DNA of 64,000 nt from Sphingomonadales bacterium (GTDB lineage Bacteria; Pseudomonadota; Alphaproteobacteria; Sphingomonadales; Sphingomonadaceae): positions 1 through 64,000 of the forward strand of contig JAGWUH010000018.1 in the NCBI GenBank assembly GCA_028868535.1. Reading direction: 5' to 3'. The position numbers were made by a program, and so were the translations under genes. Numbering within the stretch: position 1 is the first letter of the stretch; each line of letters starts with the position of its first letter. Positions 33,712 to 42,273 of the stretch are shown here, in pieces. The notes under the pieces were generated by a model. It had not been told where the DNA came from, ran no database searches, and was given only the letters and a program-made list of their open reading frames with translations.

Positions 33712-36138
33712 ATGCGAATGTCGTTGGCTGCGCGCGCGCTCGTCGCTGGCGCCATGCTGGTCATCCCGATGTCGGCGCGGCCGGAAGTGCCGGCGGACGG
33801 CGCCCGGCCGGGGGTGGTGATCGAACATCGCTCGCCCGCAGGCCTCCAGGCGCCCGGGCAGATCGTGATCGATCACTGGGGCATCGCCCATGTCCGCGCC
33901 GCCAGCCGGCGCGACGCCTTCTTCCTGCAGGGCTACAACGCCGCGCGCGACCGGCTGTGGCAGATGGACCTGTGGCGCAAGCGCGGGCTGGGACGGCTCG
34001 CAGCCAGCTTCGGGCCGGCTTTCGCGGAGAAGGACACGGCGGCGCGGCTGTTCCTCTATCGCGGCGACATGGCCGCCGAATGGGCCTCCTATCCCCGCGC
34101 CGCACGCGAGATGACCGAGGCTTTCGTCGCCGGCATCAATGCCTGGATCGGCGAAGTCGAGGCCGGCAAGGCGCCGCTGCCACGCGAATTCGCGATAACC
34201 GGCTCCCGGCCCGAGCGGTTCTCCGCCGACGACGTCGTGCGTATTCGCAGCCACACGCTGGTCAGCAATGTCGCTTCGGAAGTGCAGCGCGCTCGCGCCG
34301 TGTGTGCCGGGAGCCTGCCCTTCGAGAACTTGCGCCGCAAGCTTGAGCCCGCGCACGTGCCGGTCGTCCCCAAGGGACTGGACCCTTGTGACGTGCCGGC
34401 CGACGTGCTGCGCAACTACACGCTGGCGACGGGCGATGTTTCCTTTGACGGGGTGAAGCTCGCGGCCACTCCGGCGGACGTGCAACTGGCGCTGGACGAA
34501 CGCAACGATCAGGTCGAGGGATCGAACAACTGGGTGGTCGATGGCGCGCACTCGACCACCGGCAGGCCTATCCTCGCCAACGACCCGCACCGGGCGCACA
34601 CCATGCCGGCGTTGCGTTACCTGGTCGATGTCTCCGCCCCGGGCCTGCACTTCGCCGGCGCCGGGGAGCCGGCGCTGCCGGGCGTGACCTTCGGCCACAA
34701 CGAGGCCGCGGCCTGGGGCATCACCATCTTCTATGCCGACCAGGAAGACCTCACCGTGTACCGTATCCGCCCGGATCGGCCCGGGGCCTATTGGTACAAG
34801 GGCAAATGGGAGCCGTTCCGCATCGTGCGCGAGACTCTTTCGGTCCGGGGCGAGCCCGACCGGGAGATCGAACTGCAATTCACCCGCCACGGGCCCGTTG
34901 TCGCCCGCAACGCCGCCAGGGGACTGGCCTACGCCGTGCGGACGGTGTGGACGCTGCCGGGCTCGTCGGGCTACTTTCACGCCAGTTGGCTGCTCGATGC
35001 CCAAGACTGGGCCGATTTCGAGCTGGCGCACCGGCACTGGGGCACACCGCCATTGAACCTGGTCTTTGCCGATGTCGCGGGTGACATCGGCTGGCGAGCC
35101 TCTGCCTATGCCCCGCTGCGGAAGGGCTGGGACGGTCTGATGCCGGTCCCCGGCGATGGTCGCTACGAATGGCAGGGGATGATCGCCCCCGACGACTTGC
35201 CAATGATGCGCAATCCGTCGCGCGGCTGGGTGGCGACGGCGAACCAGATGAACCTCTCTGCCGACTGGCCCAATGCCGCGCGCCCGGTCGGCTGGGAGTG
35301 GGCCGACCGCTCGCGGATCGATCGCATCGAGGAAGTCCTGGCCAGCCGCCCGCGGCATTCGGTCGCGGACATGGCGGCGCTCCAGGCCGACGTCACCAGC
35401 CCGTTCGCGCGCCGGGCCGTGGCGATGATGGCCGCGGCCGGACCATACGCCGGCGATGCGGGCAGGGCGGCCGCGCTGTTCGCGGGGTGGGATGGCCGCG
35501 AAGACGTGGACAGCGCCCCGGCAGCCCTGTTCGAAGTCTGGGCGGACCGGCACTTGCGCGCTGCCGTTGCCGAGACCGTGGCTCCGGACAAGCCCGTGCT
35601 GCGCGACGTCCTGCGGGCCGGCGCGGCGACGGCGATGGTCGATTGGCTGGCGAAGGCTCACCCCGGCCTTGGACCCGATCCAGCCGTGACCCGAAAGCAC
35701 ATCCTCGACCGGTCGCTCGCTTCGGCCTGGGCCGACCTGGTCGGGCGAATGGGCCCGGACCCGGCGCACTGGCGTTGGGGCGAACTGCACAAGGCGCTGT
35801 TCGCGCCGCCGATCGCCGCGCTGCTGCCGGCAGCGCGTCGCGCGCAGTGGACCGTGGGCCCGCTCGAAGTCGGCGGTTCGGCCTCGACGCCGATGGCGGG
35901 TTCGTTTCGGGCCGGCGGCTACGACGTCGCGGCCGGGGCGGCGGTCCGCATGGTGCTCGACGTCGGCGCCTGGGACAATTCGCGGGTTACGGTGATGCCG
36001 GGCCAGTCCGGCGATCCGTACAGCCCCCATTACCGCGACAGCTTCCTGCGCTGGGCGGCGGGCGAAACGGCTCCGTTCCTGTTCACCCGGTCGGCCGTCG
36101 ACGCCCATGCGGAACGGATAATCGACCTGACACCCTGA
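33712..36138 (+). CDS. penicillin acylase family amidase (Ntn hydrolase)
   Basis: An 808-residue precursor. A signal peptide (about 1-22) precedes the alpha region (IDHWGIAHVRAASRRDAFFLQGYNAARDRLWQMDLWRKRGLG) and the autoprocessing site EGSNNWVV with the nucleophile Ser271, new N-terminus of the beta chain; NDPHR and the later beta-chain blocks follow. The family cleaves amides: beta-lactam side chains, acyl-homoserine lactones and other N-acyl compounds, in the periplasm. The gene starts 35 bases after the GMC gene (ATG 33712, GGGGG upstream) and ends at a hairpin. It may release an amine or amino acid for the nearby oxidases; the substrate is not readable. Confidence 0.92.
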   Translation: MRMSLAARALVAGAMLVIPMSARPEVPADGARPGVVIEHRSPAGLQAPGQIVIDHWGIAHVRAASRRDAFFLQGYNAARDRLWQMDLWRKRGLGRLAASFGPAFAEKDTAARLFLYRGDMAAEWASYPRAAREMTEAFVAGINAWIGEVEAGKAPLPREFAITGSRPERFSADDVVRIRSHTLVSNVASEVQRARAVCAGSLPFENLRRKLEPAHVPVVPKGLDPCDVPADVLRNYTLATGDVSFDGVKLAATPADVQLALDERNDQVEGSNNWVVDGAHSTTGRPILANDPHRAHTMPALRYLVDVSAPGLHFAGAGEPALPGVTFGHNEAAAWGITIFYADQEDLTVYRIRPDRPGAYWYKGKWEPFRIVRETLSVRGEPDREIELQFTRHGPVVARNAARGLAYAVRTVWTLPGSSGYFHASWLLDAQDWADFELAHRHWGTPPLNLVFADVAGDIGWRASAYAPLRKGWDGLMPVPGDGRYEWQGMIAPDDLPMMRNPSRGWVATANQMNLSADWPNAARPVGWEWADRSRIDRIEEVLASRPRHSVADMAALQADVTSPFARRAVAMMAAAGPYAGDAGRAAALFAGWDGREDVDSAPAALFEVWADRHLRAAVAETVAPDKPVLRDVLRAGAATAMVDWLAKAHPGLGPDPAVTRKHILDRSLASAWADLVGRMGPDPAHWRWGELHKALFAPPIAALLPAARRAQWTVGPLEVGGSASTPMAGSFRAGGYDVAAGAAVRMVLDVGAWDNSRVTVMPGQSGDPYSPHYRDSFLRWAAGETAPFLFTRSAVDAHAERIIDLTP

Positions 36139-36154
36139 CGCGTCCAGAGTTTCG

Positions 36155-36194
36155 CCGGGTGAGATGGGGAGCAAAAGCCGGCACCCGGTCTTTT
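36155..36194 (+). terminator. terminator after the acylase gene
   Basis: CCGGGTG (36155-36161) and CACCCGG (36182-36188) form a stem followed directly by TCTTTT (36189-36194). It is placed 16 bases after the acylase stop and before the convergent gene at 36206. Confidence 0.55.
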
Positions 36195-36205
36195 GTCACC
36201 GCACT

Positions 36206-37558
36206 CTAGATCGCCGGACGGGCGGCTATGTCGGCCATCAGCGTCTTGACCCCCTCGAATGTCCAGCCGCCGCGCCGCCCCATCGCGATCCTCAGGAACG
36301 GCGGCTTGTCCTCCGGTCGGACGATCTCGTAGCGATGGCCGCGAAAGCCGAAACTGCCGCCGCGCTCGAACGCGAGCTTGCGGGCGGTGGCCTCGGCGGC
36401 GATGAGGTCGGCCAACCGCTCGTACGCCTGATCGTCGCCCTCACGCAGCGAGAACACGCAGTAAGGCGACGGGCTGGCCGCGAAGGGCAGGACGAAAAGC
36501 CGGTTTCCCGACGCTGCCGCCTCCGCCAGCGCTGCGTTGTGGGCAAAGATGGCGCCCGCGTAGCGATCGGCATAGGTGGGATCGAACACGAACGGCGCCT
36601 CGAGCGCCAGGGCGTCGACGAAACGCAGCCCGGTGCCGCACAGCGTGCGCATTTCGCGCAGGGCGCCGGCGAAATTCGAGAGCGTTCGCCCGGACCGGGA
36701 ATGGACGCCGACAATGCCGACACTGGCCAGCTCCAGCCCGGCCTGGAGCAGCTTGAGACCCGAGGCGCAGCGCAGGACCAGCATGTCGCGTTCGAGCCCG
36801 GCCAGAAGGCGATCGAGCCCGTCGTCGCGCCCCAGCAAGGTCGTGTCGACCACCAGCGCGCGCGCGCCGACGGTGGCCCGGATGATCTCGTCGCGGCGGT
36901 GAACGTCGAAGCCGCCGTCGCTGGCGACCGGTTCGGCGATGACGACATCGGCAGCGGCATCGACCGACGCACACAGCGCCGGGCAGGTTTCGATCAGCCG
37001 GCGCGTCTCGAAATACCCTCCCAGGTGCCGCACGCGCAGCGGCTGCGACGGCCGCAGCGCCAGCAGCACGCCGAGCAGTGCCGCCTGGCCGCTGGAGAAC
37101 AGGACGTGCTGCGATTGCCAAGGTGCGGGCGGCGGCGGGAAAAAACGGTCGCACCGCGCCTCCAGCTCCTCGGGCTGAAGGTCGCGTTCATAGCCGAACG
37201 TGTCGTGCCGCACCGCGATGCGCGATGCTTCCCGTTCGGTCGGCGAGCGCAGGACGCGCGATGTTTCCGCGGCCACGCCGCGCAGCCACAGCGCCCGGAT
37301 CTCGCGCGCGCATCGTTCGAGTTCGAATTCCCGGGCAAGGGGGTCGCGGATGTCCCGCACGCTTCGCCGCAAGTCCTCGGCCAGCGCGCTGCCTCCCACC
37401 CGCAGCGCCGGGCGGTGATCGACCATGCGATCGAGCATGTGCAGGAGCTCGTCTTGCTCCTCGCTCGCGGCGCCCGGGCCGTCGTCGCCGTCCGGCGGTT
37501 CCGCGCTTGCGGCGGCGGTGTCGGGAAAAACTGCGCAATCGCTCGATCTGGCCATCAT
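36206..37558 (-). CDS. unrecognised protein, possibly PLP-dependent-transferase-like
   Basis: A 450-residue cytoplasmic protein I cannot place with certainty. The middle looks like a fold-type I PLP enzyme: HVLFSSGQAALLGVLLAL (substrate/cofactor loop), DVVIAEPVASDGGF and LVVDTTLLG (Asp as in the pyridine-N contact), then VLRCASGLKLLQAG with a Lys where the Schiff-base Lys would be, as in Cys/Met-metabolism enzymes. The N-terminal 100 residues are Asp/Glu/Arg-rich. ATG 37558 (or 37555) is chosen; the frame continues upstream into the SDR. It lies 65 bases after the SDR gene on the same strand, so may be co-transcribed. Confidence 0.55.
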   Translation of the reverse strand: MMARSSDCAVFPDTAAASAEPPDGDDGPGAASEEQDELLHMLDRMVDHRPALRVGGSALAEDLRRSVRDIRDPLAREFELERCAREIRALWLRGVAAETSRVLRSPTEREASRIAVRHDTFGYERDLQPEELEARCDRFFPPPPAPWQSQHVLFSSGQAALLGVLLALRPSQPLRVRHLGGYFETRRLIETCPALCASVDAAADVVIAEPVASDGGFDVHRRDEIIRATVGARALVVDTTLLGRDDGLDRLLAGLERDMLVLRCASGLKLLQAGLELASVGIVGVHSRSGRTLSNFAGALREMRTLCGTGLRFVDALALEAPFVFDPTYADRYAGAIFAHNAALAEAAASGNRLFVLPFAASPSPYCVFSLREGDDQAYERLADLIAAEATARKLAFERGGSFGFRGHRYEIVRPEDKPPFLRIAMGRRGGWTFEGVKTLMADIAARPAI

Positions 37559-37623
37559 CCAGCGAACCGACCGGGAGGCCGCCGGTTCCGTGCGTTGCGC
37601 GCATCCGCCAGGCCGGCCACCAT

Positions 37624-38403
37624 TCAGTCGTCGGCGGTTCCGGGCTCGGCCATCTTGCGGTGTTGCTGGGCCAGGACCGACGCAGGCGTGACGTTGGCCG
37701 CCACCTGCTGGAGCTTGTTCTTCCAGCCGGAGACGATGCTGTCCTTGCCATCCATCAGCGCCTTCCAGCCGTGGCGGGCGGTGTCCGCCGGGTCCTCCTT
37801 GTCGGGATCGACCCCCACCGACGTATCCATCATGTCCGCGCGCTCGAAGAAGTGGGTGGCCGTCGGCCCCGGCATCAGCGTGGTCAGCGTGACGCCGTCC
37901 GCCTCCTTGATCTCGTTGCGCAGGGCATCGGTGAAGCTGTCGATGAATGCCTTCGTGCCATTGTAGACCGCTTGAAAGCTTCCCGGGATGAAACCCGCGA
38001 TCGAGCCTGTCACCAGCACCTTGCCGGCGTTGCGGGCGACCATGTCGCGCAGCACGCGCTGGAGCAGATAGACGGTCCCGGTGATGTTCGTATCGACGAC
38101 ATGCCGCCAGGCGGCGACCTCCTGGCCCAGGAAGTCTCGGCCGAGGCCATGCCCGGCGTTCGCGCACAGCAGGTCGACGGCCCGGCCCCCGGTGCGGGCA
38201 AGCAGGCGGTCGACGCCTTCCGGCGTGGCGAGGTCCGTTTCCAGCATCTCGATCGCGACGCCGAGCGACTGCAGCTCGTCCGTGGCGGCAAAGGGCGTGT
38301 CGGCGACGAGCAGGAGATCGTAGCCGTCGCGGGCGGCGAGGTGGGCGAGTTCGAGGCCGATTCCGCTCGAGGCGCCGGTGATGATGCCGAATTTCTGTGC
38401 CAT
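37624..38403 (-). CDS. short-chain dehydrogenase/reductase
   Basis: A 259-residue classical SDR: NAD(P)-binding GIITGASSGIGLE near the N-terminus, CANAGHG, catalytic Ser in VTGSIAGF and Tyr-x-x-x-Lys in VYNGTKAF. It resembles cytosolic SDRs annotated as general oxidoreductases, with no clue to the substrate. ATG 38403 has AGGAGAGCG a few bases upstream, so the additional 26 codons in frame upstream are left out. Upstream of the PLP-like gene. Confidence 0.92.
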   Translation of the reverse strand: MAQKFGIITGASSGIGLELAHLAARDGYDLLLVADTPFAATDELQSLGVAIEMLETDLATPEGVDRLLARTGGRAVDLLCANAGHGLGRDFLGQEVAAWRHVVDTNITGTVYLLQRVLRDMVARNAGKVLVTGSIAGFIPGSFQAVYNGTKAFIDSFTDALRNEIKEADGVTLTTLMPGPTATHFFERADMMDTSVGVDPDKEDPADTARHGWKALMDGKDSIVSGWKNKLQQVAANVTPASVLAQQHRKMAEPGTADD

Positions 38404-38566
38404 GGGCGCTCTCCTGTTGGCGCGGGGGAATCCCCTGGAACCGGGACCGGATGCGGGAGTTTCTCGCCGGAGCCGCGGCAACGGCGATTTCGCGGCCGGC
38501 CGGGGGAGGCGCAGGACGGGAGCGCGTCAGGGAGCCCGCGCGGCATCGGCAGGCGGTTGGCGTGGA

Positions 38567-40477
38567 TTAGCTGCGCCCGCCGGTGATGTCGGCGTAATCC
38601 GCACGGACCACGCGGGCGTCGCCGCGCCGGGCGGTCACGCCGATGCGGTCGAAGAATTCGAGAATGCGGATCACGTGGTTGCGGCCGATGCCGGTGACGT
38701 CGCGAAACCGCGCCGCGGTCAGCGCTTCCGGCCCCTCGCGGGCGATGGCGGCCGCTGCGGCGGCCAGCGTGGCGACGTGGTCGCGCAGCAGGAAGCGACT
38801 GTCGTCGAGCGCCCAGAGATCGCCATTGGCGCGACGCCGGTACAGCATCGTCCGGACCGTCGCCTCGCTGGCGCGCAGGTCCCGGGCCAGCTCCGGTGCG
38901 GACAGCGGGCGGGGTGGCCCGTCCTCGAATTCGGCCCGCAGCGCGTTCCAAAGCTCGACTTCGGCCTTGCCGAAGCTGGCCGCGTGGCCGGGCAGGCGCA
39001 GGAGCGGCCCGGCGAAGGCGATGCGGCCGGCATCGGCGAGTTCGCGAAGCAGCGATCCCAGGGCGTCGCTGGACGGCGCCTGCGGCAGGCGGTCGCGCAG
39101 TTCGCGGCGGGTCATTCCCCCCAGTTCCGGGTGTTCGCGATGCCACGCGGCCAGCGTCTCCAGCGATGCGGCCGAAATCGCGTCCGCCCGGCTCGCGGCA
39201 AGCAGCTTGTCCTGCCCGGTGCCGAGCCGGCGGGCGCCGGCGGCCGCGAACAGGGCGTGCGCCGCCGCGTCCGTCAGGTCGAAGGCACGGGTGAACGCTG
39301 GCCCATCAATTTCATGGCCGGGGATGGCCAGCAGGGCGCGCAGGCTCGCTTCCGGTTCGTGCAGCTCAAGCGCCGCCAGCACCGCCTCCCGGCTCGCGTC
39401 GCGCCGGCGCCGCAGCGGGGCGAACGGATCGATCACGCGGCCGCCGCCGAGCAGCTCGCGGCCCGACGCAACGCGCAGCACGAAGCGTTCGCCGTTGAGC
39501 GCCAGCGTCGGTTGCTCCAGCGCCAGCACCGCCACCGCGTTTGTGCCCGGTTCGAGCCGCGCCTGGCGCGGCATCAGCACGCGGGCCGGCTGGGCCGCGG
39601 TGCCGATGTGGAGGTGCACCGTGGTGCCGTGGCGCAGCGCCGCCGCGCGGCCCGCCAGCAGCGTGATCCGCGCCTCGATCCGCGTCGTGGGTGCCGCCGC
39701 GCCGTCCGGCACCAGCCAATCGCCGCGGTGGACGTCGGCCACGTCCACCCCGGCAAGGTTTACCGCGCAACGCGCGCCCGCCGCGATCGTTTCAACCGCG
39801 CGCCCGGCGCTCTGCAACCCGCGCACGCGCGCCGGAAGCCCCCGCGGTGCCAACACCAGCCGGGCGCCTGGCGCCAGCGTCCCAGCCAGCACGGTGCCGG
39901 TGACCACCGTTCCGGCGCCGCCGACGGTGAAGCAGCGGTCCACGGCCATGCGGAAGCCGCGGTCATGGGCGCGGGGGGAGGGGGGCGTGGACCGCAGCAC
40001 GCCGGCCAGTTGCGCAATCCCGGCACCGGTTTTCGCGGAGACGGGGTGGATCGGGGCGGCGGCGAGCGTCGTCTGCGCCAGCAGCGCCTTGACCTCGTCG
40101 CGCACCACCGCGACGCGCATTGCATCGACCTTGTCGGTCTTGGTGATCGCGACGACTCCTCGCGAAATGCCCAGCAGATCGAGGATGCGCAGATGTTCGA
40201 TGGTCTGCGGCATCACCCCGTCATCGGCGGCGATCACGACCAGTGCGAGATCGATCCCACCGACCCCAGCCAGCATGTTCCGTACGAAGCGTTCGTGCCC
40301 GGGGACGTCGACGAAGCCGATCACGCGGTCCGCGTCCGGCCGCCAGTACGCGAAACCCAGGTCGATCGAGATGCCGCGCGCCTTTTCCTCGGGCAGGCGG
40401 TCGGTCTCCACGCCGGTCAGGGCGCGCACCAGCGCGGTCTTGCCGTGGTCGATATGGCCGGCGGTGGCGATCAGCAT
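38567..40477 (-). CDS. selB: selenocysteine-specific elongation factor SelB
   Basis: A 636-residue SelB, full length. The GTPase domain carries GHIDHGKT (7-14), DVPGHE (57-62) and TKTDK; beta-barrel domains II-III follow, and the C-terminal third contains the winged-helix repeats that bind SECIS RNA (ending [20 protein letters not shown]). It delivers Sec-tRNA(Sec) to UGA codons followed by a SECIS hairpin. The selC tRNA gene is divergent 112 bases away, so the pair marks a working selenocysteine system; selA and selD are not in the window. Confidence 0.97.
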   Translation of the reverse strand: MLIATAGHIDHGKTALVRALTGVETDRLPEEKARGISIDLGFAYWRPDADRVIGFVDVPGHERFVRNMLAGVGGIDLALVVIAADDGVMPQTIEHLRILDLLGISRGVVAITKTDKVDAMRVAVVRDEVKALLAQTTLAAAPIHPVSAKTGAGIAQLAGVLRSTPPSPRAHDRGFRMAVDRCFTVGGAGTVVTGTVLAGTLAPGARLVLAPRGLPARVRGLQSAGRAVETIAAGARCAVNLAGVDVADVHRGDWLVPDGAAAPTTRIEARITLLAGRAAALRHGTTVHLHIGTAAQPARVLMPRQARLEPGTNAVAVLALEQPTLALNGERFVLRVASGRELLGGGRVIDPFAPLRRRRDASREAVLAALELHEPEASLRALLAIPGHEIDGPAFTRAFDLTDAAAHALFAAAGARRLGTGQDKLLAASRADAISAASLETLAAWHREHPELGGMTRRELRDRLPQAPSSDALGSLLRELADAGRIAFAGPLLRLPGHAASFGKAEVELWNALRAEFEDGPPRPLSAPELARDLRASEATVRTMLYRRRANGDLWALDDSRFLLRDHVATLAAAAAAIAREGPEALTAARFRDVTGIGRNHVIRILEFFDRIGVTARRGDARVVRADYADITGGRS

Positions 40478-40588
40478 GGCGCGCCCTTAGCGTACTCGCG
40501 TCGCATCGGAAATCGCGGTGCCGCTGCGCACGGTCGCTCCCGGGCGCCGGCGGTGGACGGCGCGCCCGCGAGCGCGTAGCAGGCGCGC

Positions 40589-40682
40589 GGAAGAGAGACT
40601 CCCCCGGTGGGGGGCCCGGACTTCAAACCCGGAGGGAGGCGCCCGGCGTCTCCGGCAGGTTCGACTCCTGCCTCTTCCGCCA
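40589..40682 (+). tRNA. selC: tRNA-Sec (anticodon TCA)
   Basis: A 94-base tRNA with encoded CCA (40680-40682). The acceptor GGAAGAG (40589-40595) pairs with CTCTTCC (40672-40678), and the anticodon TCA is at 40623-40625 in loop ACTTCAAA. There is a long variable arm (GGAGGGAGGCGCCCGGCGTCTCC region) and T-loop GGTTCGACTCC, all as in bacterial tRNA-Sec. It is divergent from selB. Confidence 0.97.
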
Positions 40683-41010
40683 CCGTCTAGTCTGCATTAC
40701 GCCAAGGGGTGCAACATTCATCTGATTTATCACAGAATGTCGCTCCGGCCGTCCGCCCACGTCCAGTGTGGTTCACAAGCTGCCGGGCGGGTTTGGGGGC
40801 ACCTTCGGTGGCATTGAAAAGTTGGATGGGGGATCCATGTCGCATCGAGAAGGAGCTCTCGATGTTGACGGTATCGGTTACCGCCTTCCGCAAAGCAGCG
40901 GGGGCAGGTGGCTGAAGCTCAGCTGTCTCGCGGTGCCGACGCATCATGCCAGCGCAATCTCCACGGTCGGCTCCGTTTTGTGCGTGCCGGATTGGCTGTG
41001 GTGCCGGAGA
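40683..41010. other. gene-free stretch downstream of selC
   Basis: These 328 bases are lower in GC than the flanks in places (for example around 40700-40740). The open frames here (such as minus-strand 40687-40947) show no family resemblance. It could be the worn end of an island inserted next to selC, but I find no repeat of the tRNA 3' end and no integrase. Confidence 0.4.
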
Positions 41011-41283
41011 TCAGCCGGTCATTTCTTCCAGCTCCGTCCCGCGCGTTTCGGGCCCTTCCACCACATAGAAAATCTCGTCGTAGTCATGCGCGTGGGGGGC
41101 GATCAGCGTGTTGGGATTGAGGCGCATTTCCATCAGTTGCATCGTGGCGACATCGCCGGCCTCGTGAAAGCAGAGCCGGCCCGCCAGTTCGGTCGGATCG
41201 AAATGCTCGGCCATCCAGCCCAACGGGATGTCGCCGATGGGGCGCCATGCGAGCTGATCTTCGTGATGGACGCGGATGGACAT
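41011..41283 (-). CDS. small cupin-domain protein, possibly truncated
   Basis: A 90-residue protein with the first cupin motif PHAHDYDEIFYVVEG preceded by a strand LMEMRLNPNTLIA. The second cupin motif is missing; after VVEG only about 14 residues remain (ending LEEMTG), so the barrel would be incomplete and the gene may be a remnant. ATG 41283 is followed by IRVHHEDQ; GGGGAGAGCG lies just upstream. It is divergent from the damaged AraC gene. The TGA stop was considered as a selenocysteine codon and rejected, as the sequence beyond is not cupin-like. Confidence 0.55.
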   Translation of the reverse strand: MSIRVHHEDQLAWRPIGDIPLGWMAEHFDPTELAGRLCFHEAGDVATMQLMEMRLNPNTLIAPHAHDYDEIFYVVEGPETRGTELEEMTG

Positions 41284-41399
41284 GTCGCTCTCCCCATTTT
41301 GCTTGGATGGAGAATGCCACGTCAGGGCTTTGACTGTCTCGCGGTGATCGGCCAATATTTCGCTTGAAACGGCCACACTGCCCCCGGTGCCCCCCGCCC

Positions 41400-42206
41400 A
41401 TGCCCACCATCCTGACAGACCCGGACCGCGACCTTGGGCTCATCATGCTCACCGGCGCGGATCGGCGCCGCTTTGCCGGGTTCATCGTCTAGGACGAATC
41501 CGACATCAACGCACCCTGGCACCACCATGAGATGCACCAGTTGCAATACGCCTTCGAGGGCTCGATGGAGGTCGAGGACGCGACCGGCCGTCACCTGTTG
41601 CCGCGCAGTCTGGCGGCCTGGATTCCCGCTGGCACGCGCCCTCGCAACAGCCTGCATCGCATCCGCTCGGTCTCGGTTCTACTGAGGGCGGGGTGGGTGC
41701 CTGAGGCTGGGCATGGGGTGCGCATTGTACGGGTATCGCCGTTGATGCGCGCCATGTTCGCCGAAGCCGGGCGCTGGCCTTTGGACAGCCCGCTCGACTC
41801 CACGGGCCGGGCCTTCTTCGCCGCCTTTGCCCGCCTGTGCCGCGAATGGATTGCCAACAGCGCGCCGCTCTGCCTGCCCACCACCACCGATGTTGCGCTG
41901 GGCAAGGCGCTTGCGCTGGTGAGTGCCGATCCCGCTGGTTGCACCTGGGCCGGGGCGATCCGCGCCGCCGGCCTTTCCGAGCGGACCTTGCGGCGGCGCT
42001 GCCAGGCGCATCTGGGCATGGGCTGGGAGGAATACCGCCGCCGGGCACGCTTGCTGGCCTCGCTCGAACCGCTGACGGAGAGCGACCGTTCCATCGCCCT
42101 GGTCGCCGCCCAAGTGGGCTTCGAGAGCCAGAGTGCCTATGCCCGCGCTTTCCGGCAATTCACCGGCCAAACCCCGCAGGCCTTTCGGCAGGCGGTTCGG
42201 CGCTAG
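41400..42206 (+). pseudogene. AraC family transcriptional regulator interrupted by an in-frame amber codon
   Basis: Reading from ATG 41400 gives 30 codons, then TAG at 41490-41492. The same frame then continues as an AraC regulator to 42206, with an N-terminal cupin-like sensing domain (WHHHEMHQLQYAFEGSMEVE, LPRSLAAWIPAGTRP) and a C-terminal double HTH (IRAAGLSERTLRRRCQAHLG, VAAQVGFESQSAYARAFRQFTG). The residues just before and after the TAG fit the family, so the codon interrupts a once continuous gene, for instance CAG to TAG. A shortened protein starting at Met 41532 would still have both HTHs. It could be a real mutation or a sequence error. Confidence 0.75.
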
Positions 42207-42273
42207 GCGAGAGTCGGAGTAACATCGCGAGGTCGCCATTGTCACTCGAGGACAATTGGTGGCGGCCCGATTA

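Noticed and set aside
40687..40947. 86-codon minus-strand frame downstream of selC as an insertion-sequence remnant
   Set aside because: No transposase motif could be recognised in it; kept only as unexplained sequence.
41011..41013. TGA stop of the small cupin as a selenocysteine codon
   Set aside because: Sequence after the TGA stays open for a while but is not cupin-like and has no conserved Cys-homologue context; a normal stop is simpler.
41490..41492. TAG in the AraC gene as a pyrrolysine codon
   Set aside because: No Pyl system is expected in this lineage and AraC proteins do not use it; a nonsense change or sequence error is far likelier.
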